64,000 bases of DNA from Carettochelys insculpta. Taxonomy: Eukaryota; Chordata; Testudines; Carettochelyidae. The notes beneath the pieces are model-generated. The model was given only the letters and a program-made list of their open reading frames with translations. It searched no databases and was not told the origin of the DNA. This document shows positions 1 to 46,650 of this stretch, one piece after another (positions within the stretch are counted from its first letter, which is position 1; the number at the start of each line of letters is the position of its first letter). The translations under genes and the position numbers were made by a program. The DNA is taken from contig NC_134137.1 in assembly GCF_033958435.1 (NCBI RefSeq), positions 320,663,501 through 320,727,500 of the forward strand, in the 5' to 3' direction.

Positions 1-4
1 TCTA

Positions 5-235
5 CAAGAGGGAGGATGGTTCAGTGGTGAGAGCACCAACTTCAGATTTGCAAGATCCTGGTTCAGTTACAAGTTACACCACTGACACCCTGGATGAGCA
101 AAGTCAAGTCACTTAATCTTTCTGTATCTCAGTTCCTTATCCATAAAATGGGAATAATAGTACTGCACCCAGAGATATTTTGAGGCTAAATCCATTAAGG
201 AGTGTGAAGTGTTCAGACAGAGTAGTGGCAGGAGC
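5..235 (+). repeat. MIR-type tRNA-derived SINE
   Basis: The left part has pol III box-like motifs (TGGTTCAGTGGTGA near 18 and GGTTCAGTTAC near 60). It is followed by the conserved core and tail of MIR SINEs: AAGTCACTTAATCTTTCTGT, then CAGTTCCTTATCC, then AAAATGGGAATAATAG and a tail like ATTAAGGAGTGTGAAG. It lies in the SLC38A1 intron upstream of the coding exons and is inactive. Identification is by recalled family consensus only. Confidence 0.7.
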
Positions 236-280
236 CTTGTAAGTACTTACGAAAGATAAAAGTATAAGAATGCCCACACG

Positions 281-704
281 GGTTATGTCTATATGACAGT
301 AATCTGCTGACAGAAGTTACTGTTAGAAGAGAACTTCCAGCAAAACTTTTGCCAACAGATCACATCCACCCACAAAAACAGATCGAAAGAGCAATCCACT
401 CTGTCAACAGAGAGCAGCCAGATTGCCCAGCCATTCTCTTGACAGAACAGCCAACCAGAAGCTCAGCAAACAGGGCTGCCCGGTGAACCGGAAGCCCTGT
501 TTGTCAACAGAGGCCCCCCGAGAGCGTCCACATAGCTTTTTTGTCAACAGAAATTGTTGACAGAGGTGTTATTCCACATCGTGGAGAGTGAGAACACTGT
601 CGGCAGAAGTGCTGAGTTTTCTCAACAGACTGTCAACAAAACGCATTTTGCGTGTAGACAGTCCACGTGTTTTGTTGACAGAATTCTCTAGTATAGACGT
701 AGCC
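281..704. mobile_element. Inverted-repeat DNA transposon remnant (MITE)
   Basis: The left end GGTTATGTCTATATGACAG pairs imperfectly with the reverse complement of the right end, GGCTACGTCTATACTAGAG. The interior repeats the octamer GTCAACAG or its complement many times. No coding capacity is seen. The flanking triplets (acg/agg) are not a clear target duplication, so the ends may be off by a few bases. Confidence 0.5.
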
Positions 705-1059
705 AGGATGAGCTACGTCTGTGTAACTACAGAGTGATACTGAACGTTAGTATATTTCCCTATGTAGACAGGCCTAAAAAACCCAGCTCATCTGGAGTTC
801 AGGTACTTTCTTTCTGACAATATTTTTAAGGTTGCAATTTTTTTTAAACTGAGATATTTATTCTAATACAGCCCTGAACATGGAGGCAGTTATACTCATT
901 AAAAGCTTTTTGTGTTGGTATAACTGCTATTCTCATACATGAAGAGGAATAAGCATCACTATTAAAGTGGCTTGTACTGATATAACTTTAGGTCCTCATT
1001 GGGATGGGGGGAATGGGGTGCAGGGTGGTGTACTGCTTTATAGTGTCAGTAAACTGGAA
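705..1059. other. Intron stretch with no recognised feature
   Basis: This is AT-rich intronic sequence with no convincing ORF, RNA gene or repeat family. A TIR-like fragment (ATGTAGACAGGCCTAA near 763) hints at further decayed MITE sequence. Confidence 0.4.
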
Positions 1060-1560
1060 TGATTAAAGCAGAGCAAGTTTTGTGTGTAGATAAGGGTGGC
1101 CAATAATTTCTGACAGGGCCCACTCCAAGAATTTGGTAAGTGGTCGGGGGCCACACTCTTCCATGATATTAATGGAGGAAGTGTGGGGTCTGGGATAAGC
1201 TTGGATGAAGGGGGCTGGAGTGCCAGGACCAGGATGGTATATAGCTAAGGCTGTAGGAAATGATTCTGACCTGGAGGAGTGGGGGAAGGGGTGCAGGGAC
1301 TGGGAGGAGGTTGTAACTTGGGGCAGGGGTTTGGGTTGTGACCTGGAGCAGAGGTTGGGATGCAGGGTCTGGGAGGGGGGGTATGGGTGCAAGAGGGGCA
1401 GCAGATAATTGCGGGGGGAGGGAGAGGCCAGAGTGACAGATGCAGTTCTGGCCTAGATGTTCTTTCCAAGGCAGCTCCAGGCCAGTAGCCCATCAGGACC
1501 CTCGGGCAGACTCCCTGCCTTTCATGCCCTCTGGTGCTGTTCAAACTGCCTGGCTGTAGG
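1060..1560. repeat. G-rich, degenerate tandem repeat block
   Basis: The + strand is strongly G-biased, with loosely repeated units of the type gggtgcagg-gactgggaggagg and ggggcaggggtttgggttg. The opposing ORFs here (1063-1392 and 1245-1778) are proline- and serine-rich compositional artefacts. It probably belongs to an old interspersed repeat, but I cannot name the family. Confidence 0.45.
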
Positions 1561-1921
1561 GATGCATGTGTACTCTGAGCCTTGTGAACCCAGAGCATGA
1601 GGGCAGGTGTAGCACACTGCCTACACCATAAGCAAGGCACAAGCAGCTCCCTTTGGCTGGAAACTGGAGACAGCCTTGCTTCCTTGGCTGTAACTAAATA
1701 TTCTGCATTGTTGTTGTGTTGGTTTTTTTGTTTGTTTGTTTTTGTTTGAGGCAGCTCTAAGGCTTTGGGAGATCCCACATTATTCTGAGATGGTCAGTAG
1801 CCCTAAACTCTCCCCTAAAGTTCTGGAAACCTTTTGTTACAAAAATATTCTTTGCAGAGCCAGTTTTAAAGAAGTTTCACCATGCACCAGACATTTAAAG
1901 GGACTTTTAGTGCTAATAACT
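1561..1921. other. Intron stretch with no recognised feature
   Basis: Apart from a T/G-rich run near 1719-1748, I see nothing here. The ORF at 1736-2005 begins in low-complexity sequence and runs into the next MITE, so it is not a gene. Confidence 0.35.
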
Positions 1922-2264
1922 TCCTTTTCCAACACTGAGCCCCCAACTTCTAAGGGGCACGTTAATCAGGGTGATGGGAGATTTACTGATGAAGTGCTGT
2001 GGTGAATACACAGCACTCTATTAGGCTAATTTTTCCCCACAGCAACTTCGAAGTGTTGGCATTCATGTAGCTGCGGGCACTTCAGCACTTCGAAGTAGCT
2101 CAGGCAGTTCCCCACAGCTATACGCATGCCGACACTTCAAAGTTGCTGCGGGGGGAGAATTAGCCTAATGGAGCGCAGTGTATTCACCACAACATTTCAT
2201 TAGTAGTATCCCATTGCCCTGATTAACATGCCCCCTTTGAAGTTGGGGGTAAGTGTAGATCCAG
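1922..2264. mobile_element. Palindromic MITE, PIF/Harbinger-like
   Basis: A long imperfect palindrome: the arm around 2020-2055 (taggctaatttttccccac, then agcaacttcgaagtg) is mirrored at about 2133-2170. It matches the better-preserved element at 43136-43471 along its length. The right end keeps AAGTGTAGATCCAGC, and the left terminal motif has decayed. No protein is encoded. Confidence 0.6.
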
Positions 2265-3136
2265 CATTGTCGAGGTTATGGCTAGTTGAGTTCCAGGGTG
2301 CCTTGATTCTCAAAAATGTGTGGTCCTGAGGTAATGAATTGTAAACATAAAAGCTAACATGTATCTTTTTAAATGGTCCACATTTCCGGTAAGGTGTTAT
2401 TTTTAGTTGTCACAAGTGCTGCATCTTCTCCCAGTGGAGAGACTGATTAATTTCTCACGCTTGATAGCTTAGCAATTGCTGGATACATGACATACATTGT
2501 TTTTAGATTGACCATGAATATAGGGATTCAATTTCTCAATCAGAGTGTGTGTGATCTGAATTTTTATCTCCAGGGTAGTAGTATACTCAAATAACTGAAA
2601 TTTAGCTACTTCATGAAAGACAAATTGCAATGATGATATCTCTTCATTGTCTCCATTTGGCATTAACGTAGATACTAGCAGTGAAAATAATATGAAATGG
2701 AACGTTTTGTATGTATATTAAAAGCAGGAGAGAGACCACATGAGAAACATACAAAACAGAAAGGCATGACAACTTGTTGGGGCTTGAACTAACATACTAG
2801 GAATTTTTTCCTTGACTGCTAGACTTTAAATCTATTTTTGAAGCTGTGTGTTACTAATTTTGTCACTATTTTGTAAATGTAAACACAGCCAAACCCATCA
2901 TAAGCAGCCACTCAAGGGACTGACAAAATATGGTTATTTAAATAGAAGTGTACAGTGCTTAATTTGTAATGAAAGAATGTAAATGTAATAACATGTCTCA
3001 AGCAATTAGGTACTCGGGCTGAAGGAAAATTTTTTACTTCTATAACTGAGGTGCCAGAATGGTGAACTGCCAAGTGTAGAAGTGCCCCCCCGGGGCTAAG
3101 CCCTAACACAAATTAAGCACTGGTGGAGGTGTTCTT
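2265..3136. other. Intron stretch with no recognised feature
   Basis: AT-rich sequence without a recognisable repeat family, conserved ORF or RNA gene. The minus-strand ORFs at 2469-2663 and 2912-3109 have no family resemblance. Confidence 0.4.
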
Positions 3137-3139
3137 CTA

Positions 3140-3850
3140 GGCTACGTCTACACGTGAAGCCAACATCGAAATAGCTTATTTTGATGTAGCAACATCGAAA
3201 TAGGCTATTTCGATGAATAACGTCTACACGTCCTCCAGGGCTGGCAACGTTGATGTTCAACTTCGATGTTGCGCGGCACCACATCGAAATAGGCGCTGCG
3301 AGGGAACGTCTACACGCCAAAGTAGCACACATCGAAATAAGGGTGCCAGGCACAGCTGCAGACAGGGTCACAGGGCGGACTCAACAGCAAGCCGCTCCCT
3401 TAAAGGGCCCCTCCCAGACACAGTTGCACTAAACAACACAAGATACACAGAGCCTACAACTGGTTGCAGACCCTGTGCCTGCAGCATGGATCCCCAGCTG
3501 CCGCAGCAGCAGCCAGAAGCCCTGGGCTAAGGGCTGCTGCCCACGGTGACCATAGAGCCCCGCAGGGGTTGGAGAGAGAGCATCTCTCAACCCCTCAGCT
3601 GATGGCCGCCATGGCGGACCCCGCTATTTCGAAGTTGCGGGACGCGCAACGACTACACGGTCCCTACTTCGACGTTGAACGTCGAAGTAGGGCGCTATTC
3701 CGATCCCCTCATGGGGTTAGCGACTTCGATGTCTCGCCGCCTAACGTCGAAGTTAACTTCGAAATAGCGCCCGGCGCGTGTAGCCGTGACGGGCGCTATT
3801 TCGAAGTTAGTGCCGCTACTTCAAAGTAGCGTGCACGTGTAGACATGGCT
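3140..3850. mobile_element. 711-bp PIF/Harbinger-type MITE, copy A
   Basis: The ends GGCTACGTCTACACGTG and (reverse complement) AGCCATGTCTACACGTG form terminal inverted repeats. The element is flanked by the 3-bp direct repeat CTA (3137-3139 and 3851-3853), as expected of PIF/Harbinger insertion. The interior is full of TTCGAA/TCGAAATA palindromes. A second copy lies inverted at 17307-17988. Copy A has about 29 extra bases near 3178-3206 that look like a local duplication. It carries a 121-codon ORF (3464-3829) shared with the other copy, which is not recognisable as a protein. Confidence 0.8.
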
Positions 3851-4001
3851 CTAATTAAGCTAGAGCAGCCCTTTACTTCACCTGTACAATACCTTTGGGT
3901 TATAGTCTGGGTTGGCCCCTTCGGACATAAGATTGCTTGATTAAAGGTTGTCTTTTGTATTAGAATACTACATACATCTTGTTTTTCTTACTGCATTTTA
4001 G

Positions 4002-4094
4002 GTTTGTCAAGCTCACATTGTGGCTGCTGTCTACTTACAAAATATACACTATTACTTGGATAAACATTTGGATACTTACACTCCCTAGATCAGG
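4002..4094 (+). other. SLC38A1: SLC38A1 5' UTR part of first coding exon
   Basis: The acceptor ends in a pyrimidine-rich tract and TTTTAG at 4001. From 4002 to the ATG at 4095 there is no upstream ATG. The start context is A at -3. Family knowledge says mammalian SLC38A1 has a separate non-coding first exon, which would lie outside this window. Confidence 0.75.
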
Positions 4095-39259
<35,165 letters not shown>

Positions 39260-40278
39260 CAAGTCAACATCATGCTGAAATGGATGCATCCTGTTTGTTA
39301 TGCACCAGAGTCACCACTGTTCTGCTTTCTTACCTATCCCATCCGTTATAAGGTCACTCAACTCCAAATAATGAAATACTGATATATATTTTCTTCAAGA
39401 AAATTTCTTAACAGCAATATTAGTTTCTCCAATTCCAGTGAGTTTTCAAATCAGTTTTAAGGTTGTGTTGATTGTCTGCAAGACTTTATATGGTTTTGCC
39501 ACTTGGTTCCAGTCATTATTATTTTTCACTCTTCTGGCCATGAATTGGATTATTCTAGTACTAGTATTAAAACTTCCAAACCACAATATTCAGTCTTCTG
39601 GAGCAAGCAATGCTTTTTGTTTTATGTTGTTTTGTTTTTGTTTTGTTTTGTTTTGTTGACAAATATGGATCCTGGAATAGTTCTCACAACTGATGTTTGG
39701 TTCTCACCATCTCTTTTTTAACCAAAACTTATTGTTAAATTGCATACATTTCATCTGTCTTTTCATTACTGTTTGTAAACCATTTCTCTCATTTAGTATG
39801 TGTACCAGTGTACAGTGTTTGTGTGAAGGGCACCAAGAAAACATCAGCTGGTGTTAGATAAGAGTACGTCTGATACCTGGTACTGCTCTTTGTAAAAGTC
39901 ATTGTAGCAGCCACCCCAAATGGTTGACCTCACAGCACATCGAACTACCGTACAGAGACACGTACTCCAGGATGAGTGACCTTAGACCAAGAGGAATAGG
40001 AAATTTTCTCTTAAAAAAGGAGGATTTTCAAGGAAATAATTTAAATCCCAGATTTACAAGCTTTTTCCATTTTTTTTCTTTTTTCTTTTTCTTAATTTTT
40101 TCCTACCCTTCCTGAACTACACATATCTAGCTGTCAGTACCATGCTATTAACCCTTTGGTATGGAACACTGAGCATTTGAAACCAACCACAAAAAGGCAG
40201 AGCTGATTTCTGTATCAAAGAAATGGTCAAAAGTATGCATTTCCTTCCATGTAAACCAACATTTTCTAAATACATGTG

Positions 40279-40717
40279 CCCTGTGTCTACAAGAGCCCCT
40301 TCCTTTAAGAAGGGGCATGTTAATGAGTGGGTTTGAAAGATGCTAATGAGGCACTTCCATGAATATGCAGCACCTCATTAGCATAATGGCGGCCACGGTG
40401 ATTTGAAAGTGCAGTTTTTGAATTGCACGCTGCCCATGGGGACGGGGACCTTCCTAAAGGACCCTGCAGTTTTCTAAAGCCCTTCTTCCTAACACCAGAT
40501 AGGAAGAAGGGGCTTTCGAAAACTGGGGGAGGGGTCTCTTCAGAAGGTCCCTGTCTCCACGGGCGGCACGCGAGTTGAAAGCTGAACTTTCAAATCGCCA
40601 AGGCTGCCATTATGCAAATGAGGGGCTGCATATTCATGGCAGTGCCTCGTTAGCATCTTTCGAACCCACTCATTAACATGCCCCTTCTGAAAGGAAGGGG
40701 CTCATGTAGACCCAGTC
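40279..40717. mobile_element. About 440-bp palindromic PIF/Harbinger-type MITE
   Basis: Left CCTGTGTCTACAAGAGCCCC mirrors the right end CTCATGTAGACCCAGTC. The inner arms ccttcctttaagaaggggca and ccccttctgaaaggaagggg are mirror images, so the element can fold on itself. It probably lies within the 3' UTR. No clear target duplication. Confidence 0.7.
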
Positions 40718-41114
40718 GGGCAGTTTTCAGGAAAAAAATGAAAAAATCCAGTTATATCAAAAACTACCATCTTTAGCCATATGTAATTCCTTTTTCCATA
40801 TTAAAATAATCTTGCATATCCCTAAGGCTGACCTTGTGAAAAATTAACTACTCTCTCAGTGTCCACCCTTCTCCAACTGAAGTCAATGTGAGTTTTGAAT
40901 CCAATGAGAACAGGCTCAGGCCTTTATGCAAATTGGATTCTCAGTCAGAACCAAGACAGATCTTTTTGTTTTGTTTTGTTTTGTTTTTTGGTAACATCTC
41001 TTTAAATTGAACACTTTTTATATTTAAAAACCTCAATTTCTGTTTCTTCAGTACCAAACAAAAATAGCTATAAATTATTATTTGCAGATTTAACTTTACA
41101 TTTGTTATCCTCCT

Positions 41115-41325
41115 TGGGGGAGGGATAGCGCAGTGGTTTGAGCATTGGCCCCTTAACGCTAGGGTTATGAGCTCAGCCCTCAAGTGGCCCATTTAGGGGT
41201 GTAGGGTAAACAGATTAAAAAAAGAAAAGGAAAATCTGACAGGGGGGATAATAGGTCCTGTTGGGAGTACAGGGGACTGTACTCAATGACCTATGAAGGT
41301 CTCTTCCAGCTCTATGAGATCCTGA
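41115..41325 (+). repeat. tRNA-derived SINE with CR1-like tail (Cry type)
   Basis: Starts GGGGGAGGGATAGCGCAGTG with box A-like sequence, then GGGTTATGAGCTCAG as box B. It ends GAAGGTCTCTTCCAGCTCTA, the CR1-like tail that lets the LINE machinery copy it. It is directly followed by a true CR1 tail. Confidence 0.85.
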
Positions 41326-41725
41326 CCTATGAAGAAAGGCTGATGGAATTGGGCTTGTTTAGTTTGGGAAAAAGAAAGATTGAGGGGGTACATGATAACA
41401 GTTTTCAAGTATCTAAAAGGGCATCATAAGGAAGAGGGAGAAAACTTGTTCTTCTTGGCCTCTGAGGACAGAACAAGCAGCAATGGGCTTAAACTGCAGC
41501 AAGAGAGGTTTAGGTTGGACATTAGGAAGAAGTTCCTAACTGTCAGGGTGGTCAAACACTGGAATAAATTGCCCAGGGAGGTTGTGGAATCTCCATCTCT
41601 GGAGATATTTAAGAACAGGTTAGATAAATGCCTCTCAGGGGTGGTCGAGACAGTTCGTGGTCCTGCCATGAGAGCAGGGGGTTGCTCTCAAGGTCCCTTC
41701 CGGTCGTAGTATTCTATGGCTCTAT
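41326..41725 (+). mobile_element. CR1 LINE 3' end
   Basis: ORF2 C-terminal remnant in frame 41380-41709 (FKYLKGHHKEEGENLFFLAS, then ERFRLDIRKKFLTVRVVKHW and NKLPREVVESPSLEIFKN). It is followed by the tail ending tattctatggctctatcc. It is 5'-truncated to about 400 bp and has diverged from the copy at 7657, so it belongs to another CR1 subfamily. Confidence 0.85.
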
Positions 41726-42213
41726 CCACAAACTGGCATTTGTGGCATATTGCTAATATGGAGAGTGTCTGAGGTTAGCAATTCAGACACTAAGCACACA
41801 GTCTTTATCAATGTGTGAATGAGAGTCTGAATTCTGCTGTCAGACATGTAAGGTTCCTAGTGATGCAACTAATGCCTAATGGGCATCTGGGTGCAAAGTC
41901 AGGGGTTGAATGATGGTCTTCATAAGTTCATGTTTAACAATTTGTGATGACTCTTATTTTCAGTGGCTGATTCCTTTTACACTCACATAACTAAGAAAAT
42001 AGACCAGGATTAGCAATAGTATCTGTGGATATTATGGGTCACTGCAGCTTTTTCTTTGTACAGATCTGTTACTTAAGATACTGAATTTCCTATGAGCTGC
42101 TGAATTGCCTTTACTCCTGTTGCTTTGTCCTTCCATCATTTGAAGTCACTGGGAGTTGAGGCAACTTAACAACTTGCAGGAGGTGCTCAGGACCTGAAAG
42201 GTTTTGGCCCTAT

Positions 42214-42926
42214 GGGCTGGTCTACACTATGTAATTAGCTTGACATAAGGCAGCTTCTGTTGACCTAATTATGTTAGTGTAGATGCTACCACCTTGTCCC
42301 ACTAAGTGCACTACCACACCAATATAATAACTCCACCTACATACAGGGCAATAGGCTTATGTTGGTGTAGATAGTGCAGTGTAGTGTCCACATAGATATT
42401 GCATCTCTTACGTCAGTTTTCTTGTCAGTTACAGGGCAGGAACCCTAGCTCCCCCTGAAGATCTAGATTGCTGGATCCTTCTCCCAGCTGGGAGTCAGGG
42501 TGAGAAGCCTAAGCAGCCCCATGTGAGCTGCCAGTGGGGAACAGCTGCAGGGGAAAGAATCTGGGGCAGAGAAGCCCCAGGTGACTTCCTTTGGCTCTCT
42601 TTGAGGAATGTGGGGTTAGAAGGTCCAAATGGCTTCATCCTGCTCTCTGCAAGGAACGGGGGGAGCAAGAGGGAACAGAAGTTCTCTGAGAGCCCAGGAG
42701 CCTGTGGAGCAGCTGGGCTATAGGCAGGGAGCTACCAGCAGAGCTGAGAGAAAGGGCTCTCACCTTCACACACTGTCCCTCCTAGGTTGGCAGAAATGCT
42801 TCTGGTGAGCATGCACACCACCAAAACATGGAGGGGAGTGTGGACATGCACCACCGCATTAATTGCTGCAGTGGCTAGAAGTTGACCTAGTGTAGGTTGA
42901 CTTAGGTTTGTAGTGTAGACTAACCT
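42214..42926. mobile_element. About 710-bp element with GTCTACAC termini
   Basis: Left GGGCTGGTCTACACTATG, right (reverse complement) AGGTTAGTCTACACTACA. The interior is GC-rich, with no known protein. The ORF 42523-42723 is not a gene. No clear target duplication, so the borders are approximate. Confidence 0.5.
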
Positions 42927-43135
42927 GTGAAAAATTCACAGGAGACTATGTTATGTCCTTTTCTTTCCGATTCCTTTACTCTTCTGCAGCTAACCGTACC
43001 AGTTCCTTAGTTGATGGGACCTGGGCAGAGGAGCTATTAAGGGGGATTTTCAAAGGCACAGAGGAGTTGGGTGTCCAGTTCTCATTGATTTCCCATGTGA
43101 TTTGGGCACTTTCCCTCTCCTTCCTTACTCTCTTT

Positions 43136-43471
43136 GGCTATGTCTACACTGGCTCCCTTCTTTGAAAGGGGCACGGTAATCAGCATGATCAGAGAATACT
43201 AATGAAGCGCTGCAATGAATATGCAGCACTTCATTATGCTAATTCTCCCTACAGCAACTTCAAAGTGTCAGCTTTCCAAGTGCCGGCATGCATGTAGCTG
43301 TGGGCACTTCAGAGTGCCCGCAGCTACACAGCATGCCAGCACTTGGAAATTTGATACTTCAAAGTTGCTGCGGGGAGAATTAGTCTAATGAAGTGCTGCA
43401 TATTCATTGCAGCGCTTCATTAGTATTCTCCAATCAGGCTGATTACCAAGGGGGCAAGTGTAGGCATAGCC
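43136..43471. mobile_element. 336-bp palindromic PIF/Harbinger-type MITE
   Basis: Left GGCTATGTCTACACTGGCTC, right (reverse complement) GGCTATGCCTACACTTGCCC. The arms (tactaatgaagcgctgcaat and its mirror near 43410-43430) are long inverted repeats. Flanking triplets TTT and TTC. It is the better copy of the family at 1922. Confidence 0.75.
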
Positions 43472-44562
43472 TTCGTGCCCTTCCTCAGTTTGCATACTTA
43501 TTGTATTTATACACTGAGTGCAATTTCCCCTAGGCATAGAACCATGACCATATCTTTTCTGAAAGGGCATAAATGGCACTCAGTCCTTTAACAGGATGTG
43601 TGCTGGCCCTGTCCCCGGAGGGAATTTCAGTCAGATGGATTTACTCGTATATATAGCTATTTATGGAAAGGAATAATATGTATGTTGATGTCTGTTACAG
43701 ACTGTGAAATAACATGCTTTTTGATCATCAGCTTTATACATTCTTAACAGAATGCAATAGACCCTGCTGTAACTGTCAGCAACACTGATACATGATCTGT
43801 ATGTGGTTACCTGTACCGTACTGCAATTATTCAGTTTGTTTGGAATAGTGAACTTGTAGCCAACAAAATATGAGCCACGTTTTAGCTAGGATTTTAAGAA
43901 AACTGTAAAATGCTGTAGGAGTTCCTCTGTTAAGTTAATTCAGGGTAGTGTATCTACTTAGTAGGTGGCAGCATGCTTTTCTTTTCTAGAGAGTTTGTCA
44001 CTATCGTGGACACTGCAAATTCATAGGCTGTATGTGAAATAAGTTAAACTCTTCTCTTACTGTCTTTGGAAAGTGGCGGGGAAAGAAGAGAGAGGTTTCA
44101 AGCAAGAATTCCTATAAAGTTTTAGGACTAGATCCTTAGATAGTGTTTTGTTGGCTGATGCCAGCTGCAGATCTGGCCCATAAAATTCTCTGCTTTTAGC
44201 TTTTGATCTTGACTAGCATTTAATGTAAAGTGATTTGTGTAGAGAGAAACCAAGAAGCTGTCTCCCTCCTTTCTCTCCCCTTGTCTATTTATAAACATAA
44301 GTATAATACGTTACCATTTTGGAACTAGACTTGTGGAGGTAAAATTGTCATGGGCTGATGTGTACATATGGGCCTGTGCAAGATCTTTGTGCCATATATA
44401 CCCTAATTTGAGGGATCTCACAGTTCACAGCCCTTGTACTGTCCCTTGGCAGAAGGGTAATTTCTACCCTTTGAATTCAGGATTTCTGTCTGTTCCAGAA
44501 GGCTGATTCTCTGAGCTTAATAAGAATATGTGTGTGTTCTATTTTGACTGGTCACACACCTA

Positions 44563-44568
44563 AATAAA
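44563..44568 (+). terminator. Candidate poly(A) signal AATAAA
   Basis: AATAAA in CACACACCTAAATAAAACC, just before the MITE at 44597. One of three possible SLC38A1 transcript ends. Confidence 0.35.
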
Positions 44569-44596
44569 ACCTTGAAAAGCTATTTGGAGATACCGT

Positions 44597-45029
44597 GGGT
44601 ATGGCCACGCTAGCCCCCTTCTTTCAGAAGGGGCATGGTAATGAGCCCCTTCGGTAGATGCTAATGAGGCGCTGCCATGAATATGCAGTGCCTCATTAGC
44701 ATAATGGCAGCAGCACGCGCTTCGAAAATGCCACTTTCAAAACGCACACCGCCCATGTAGCTGGGGGCCTTTTGAAACGACCCCCTGATTTCGAAAGTCC
44801 TTTCTTCCCAAAACCAAATGGAAGGAAGGGGATTTTGAAATTGGGGTCGTTTTGAAAGGCCCCTGGCAACATGGGCATCGTGTGTTTCGAAAGCAACACT
44901 TTCGAAGCGCATGCCACTGCCATTATGCTAATGAGGTGCTGCATATTCAGGGCAGCGCCTCATTAGCATCTACTGAAGGGGATTATTCCCATACCCCTTC
45001 CAAAAGGAGGAGCTAGTGTGGCCACAGCC
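44597..45029. mobile_element. About 433-bp palindromic PIF/Harbinger-type MITE
   Basis: Left GGGTATGGCCACGCTAGCCC, right (reverse complement) GGCTGTGGCCACACTAGCTC. The arms mirror each other (atgctaatgaggcgctgcca against its counterpart near 44940-44970). Similar to 29973 and 40279. The ORFs inside are palindrome artefacts. Confidence 0.75.
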
Positions 45030-45571
45030 CCTGAGTTTCAGCTGTACTTCTGCCACATGGCACAAAGCACTATACATATTTATAGCACTGTATGAATAAT
45101 TAATTATATATAATGGTAGCTTTAGCCCATCCTTACATCAGCAAAGACTAATTGTTTTAATCATATAATAAGACTAAAGAGCATCTTGGCAAAAAGCCTT
45201 CTCGTTTTACATTTACCCAATCCAGTTCCACAATCCCATCACTTTAGGACCAAGCCCCAACAGTTTGTATTCTGTTCCATAACAATACCCATAAGTGGCT
45301 CTTCTTCGTGCTACCAGGAAGTTCACACAAAAATTCCCAAGAGCATTTTGTATCAGGAAAAACTTTTTCCTGTAATATATACAAAAGGAATGTTTATTTG
45401 TATCAAAAAGTAAGTGTTTCTTTTACAAACTGCGGAAAAGGTAGCAAATTGGTAAGTACAGAGCTGAAAAAGTCTGAACGTTAACATACTGTGCACGTTT
45501 CTTTCTGAAGAAGAATCTATGCAGTTGTGTGGTATTGTATGACATTTCATTTTATGTACATATGTATTGTA

Positions 45572-45577
45572 AATAAA
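45572..45577 (+). terminator. Candidate poly(A) signal AATAAA
   Basis: Lies in TGTATTGTAAATAAATAGGA with T/G-rich sequence following (tgctgtatatttttg). In my view the best-looking end signal of the three. Confidence 0.4.
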
Positions 45578-46611
45578 TAGGATGCTGTATATTTTTGCAA
45601 TTGTTTCCCCCCTATGAAATACCGGTGTTAGTCTCTGCATAGTAAAAAAATAGCTGTTTGTATCCAAATTGAAATAGGAAAATGAATATCTTAGCATCCA
45701 ACTTAACAAAATGAACAACCTCTCTCTTCTATACTTAATCATCGTTGCCTCAAGTAAACTTTAAACCTAAAACTATAATTATATTGATGGATGTAGCAAG
45801 AAAACGGCTGCATTTGTTCGGTATAGTCCCGTTAATTTGCTAGAATTCAATTATAATGTCTGTATTCATATTTTTCTCAGTAGCAAATTATTCACACACT
45901 GCTCACGATGGGTGAAATTCTTCTCTGGTGAAAGGAACTACACAATGTCTCGTTTCCACCTATTGTCTTGGTAAGGATCAAGTGGAACTAATGTCATGAA
46001 TAGGCCTTGTTAAGGTTGCTGCACCAGGTGAATTTTTTCACCCACTAAATAATCATGCTTTAGAAACAAGTAGTAGAGACAAATGTGATCAAGCATATTT
46101 CATACCATGTTAAAACTGTACAATGTAGTATTCACTATTTATAAAAATAGAAGTTGAGAAACGGGTCTAAAGTAAATATTTATTTTCCAAACTTGCTGTG
46201 TAGACTTGGATAGAGATGAGACTTGAAGTAATGTTTGTTTTGAACATGAGCACAAATTTGAGAGAAAATTTATTCGTTGCTTTTACAGAGCCTTTCAAAC
46301 CACTGTGTGTTTACATCTTGTTTTCAGTGTTTCAACCAACACAATACAAACTGTAAAAGGTATTTTTCCATGAGACTTGAACTTTAGATTGTTTATACTA
46401 TATCCATTTTCTAGCGTTCTTATGTATGTTAAGGTTCATCCAGCTGTAGCACAAACACTACAGTGTGACGTATACCTGATGCCGGTTAGTTTCCAATGAG
46501 GTGTTCAAATGACTCATGGGTGATATTTTGCTCCTGCTAACGTCACTATATTTTGTGCTGTTCATATTAAACATAAGCAACTAGAGTACACTGTTTCCCA
46601 GTCGTTGTGTT

Positions 46612-46617
46612 AATAAA
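46612..46617 (+). terminator. Candidate poly(A) signal AATAAA
   Basis: Lies in GTTGTGTTAATAAATTTAAA at the distal end of the AT-rich unique stretch. Confidence 0.35.
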
Positions 46618-46650
46618 TTTAAAAAGTAATAAGTTCTATAATCTGTTACC

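Larger units (their letters stand above)
39260..46650 (+). other. SLC38A1: Probable SLC38A1 3' UTR
   Basis: Mammalian SLC38A1 mRNAs have a 3' UTR of several kilobases, and nothing else in this stretch looks like a gene. It contains (TTTTG)n runs at about 39630-39657 and 40968-40988, three palindromic MITEs, one SINE, one CR1 tail and an unrelated TIR element. The transcript end is inferred, not seen. Confidence 0.55.

Noticed and set aside
41115..41190. tRNA gene
   Set aside because: Box A and B-like motifs belong to the SINE head. No tRNA cloverleaf with an acceptor stem is formed.
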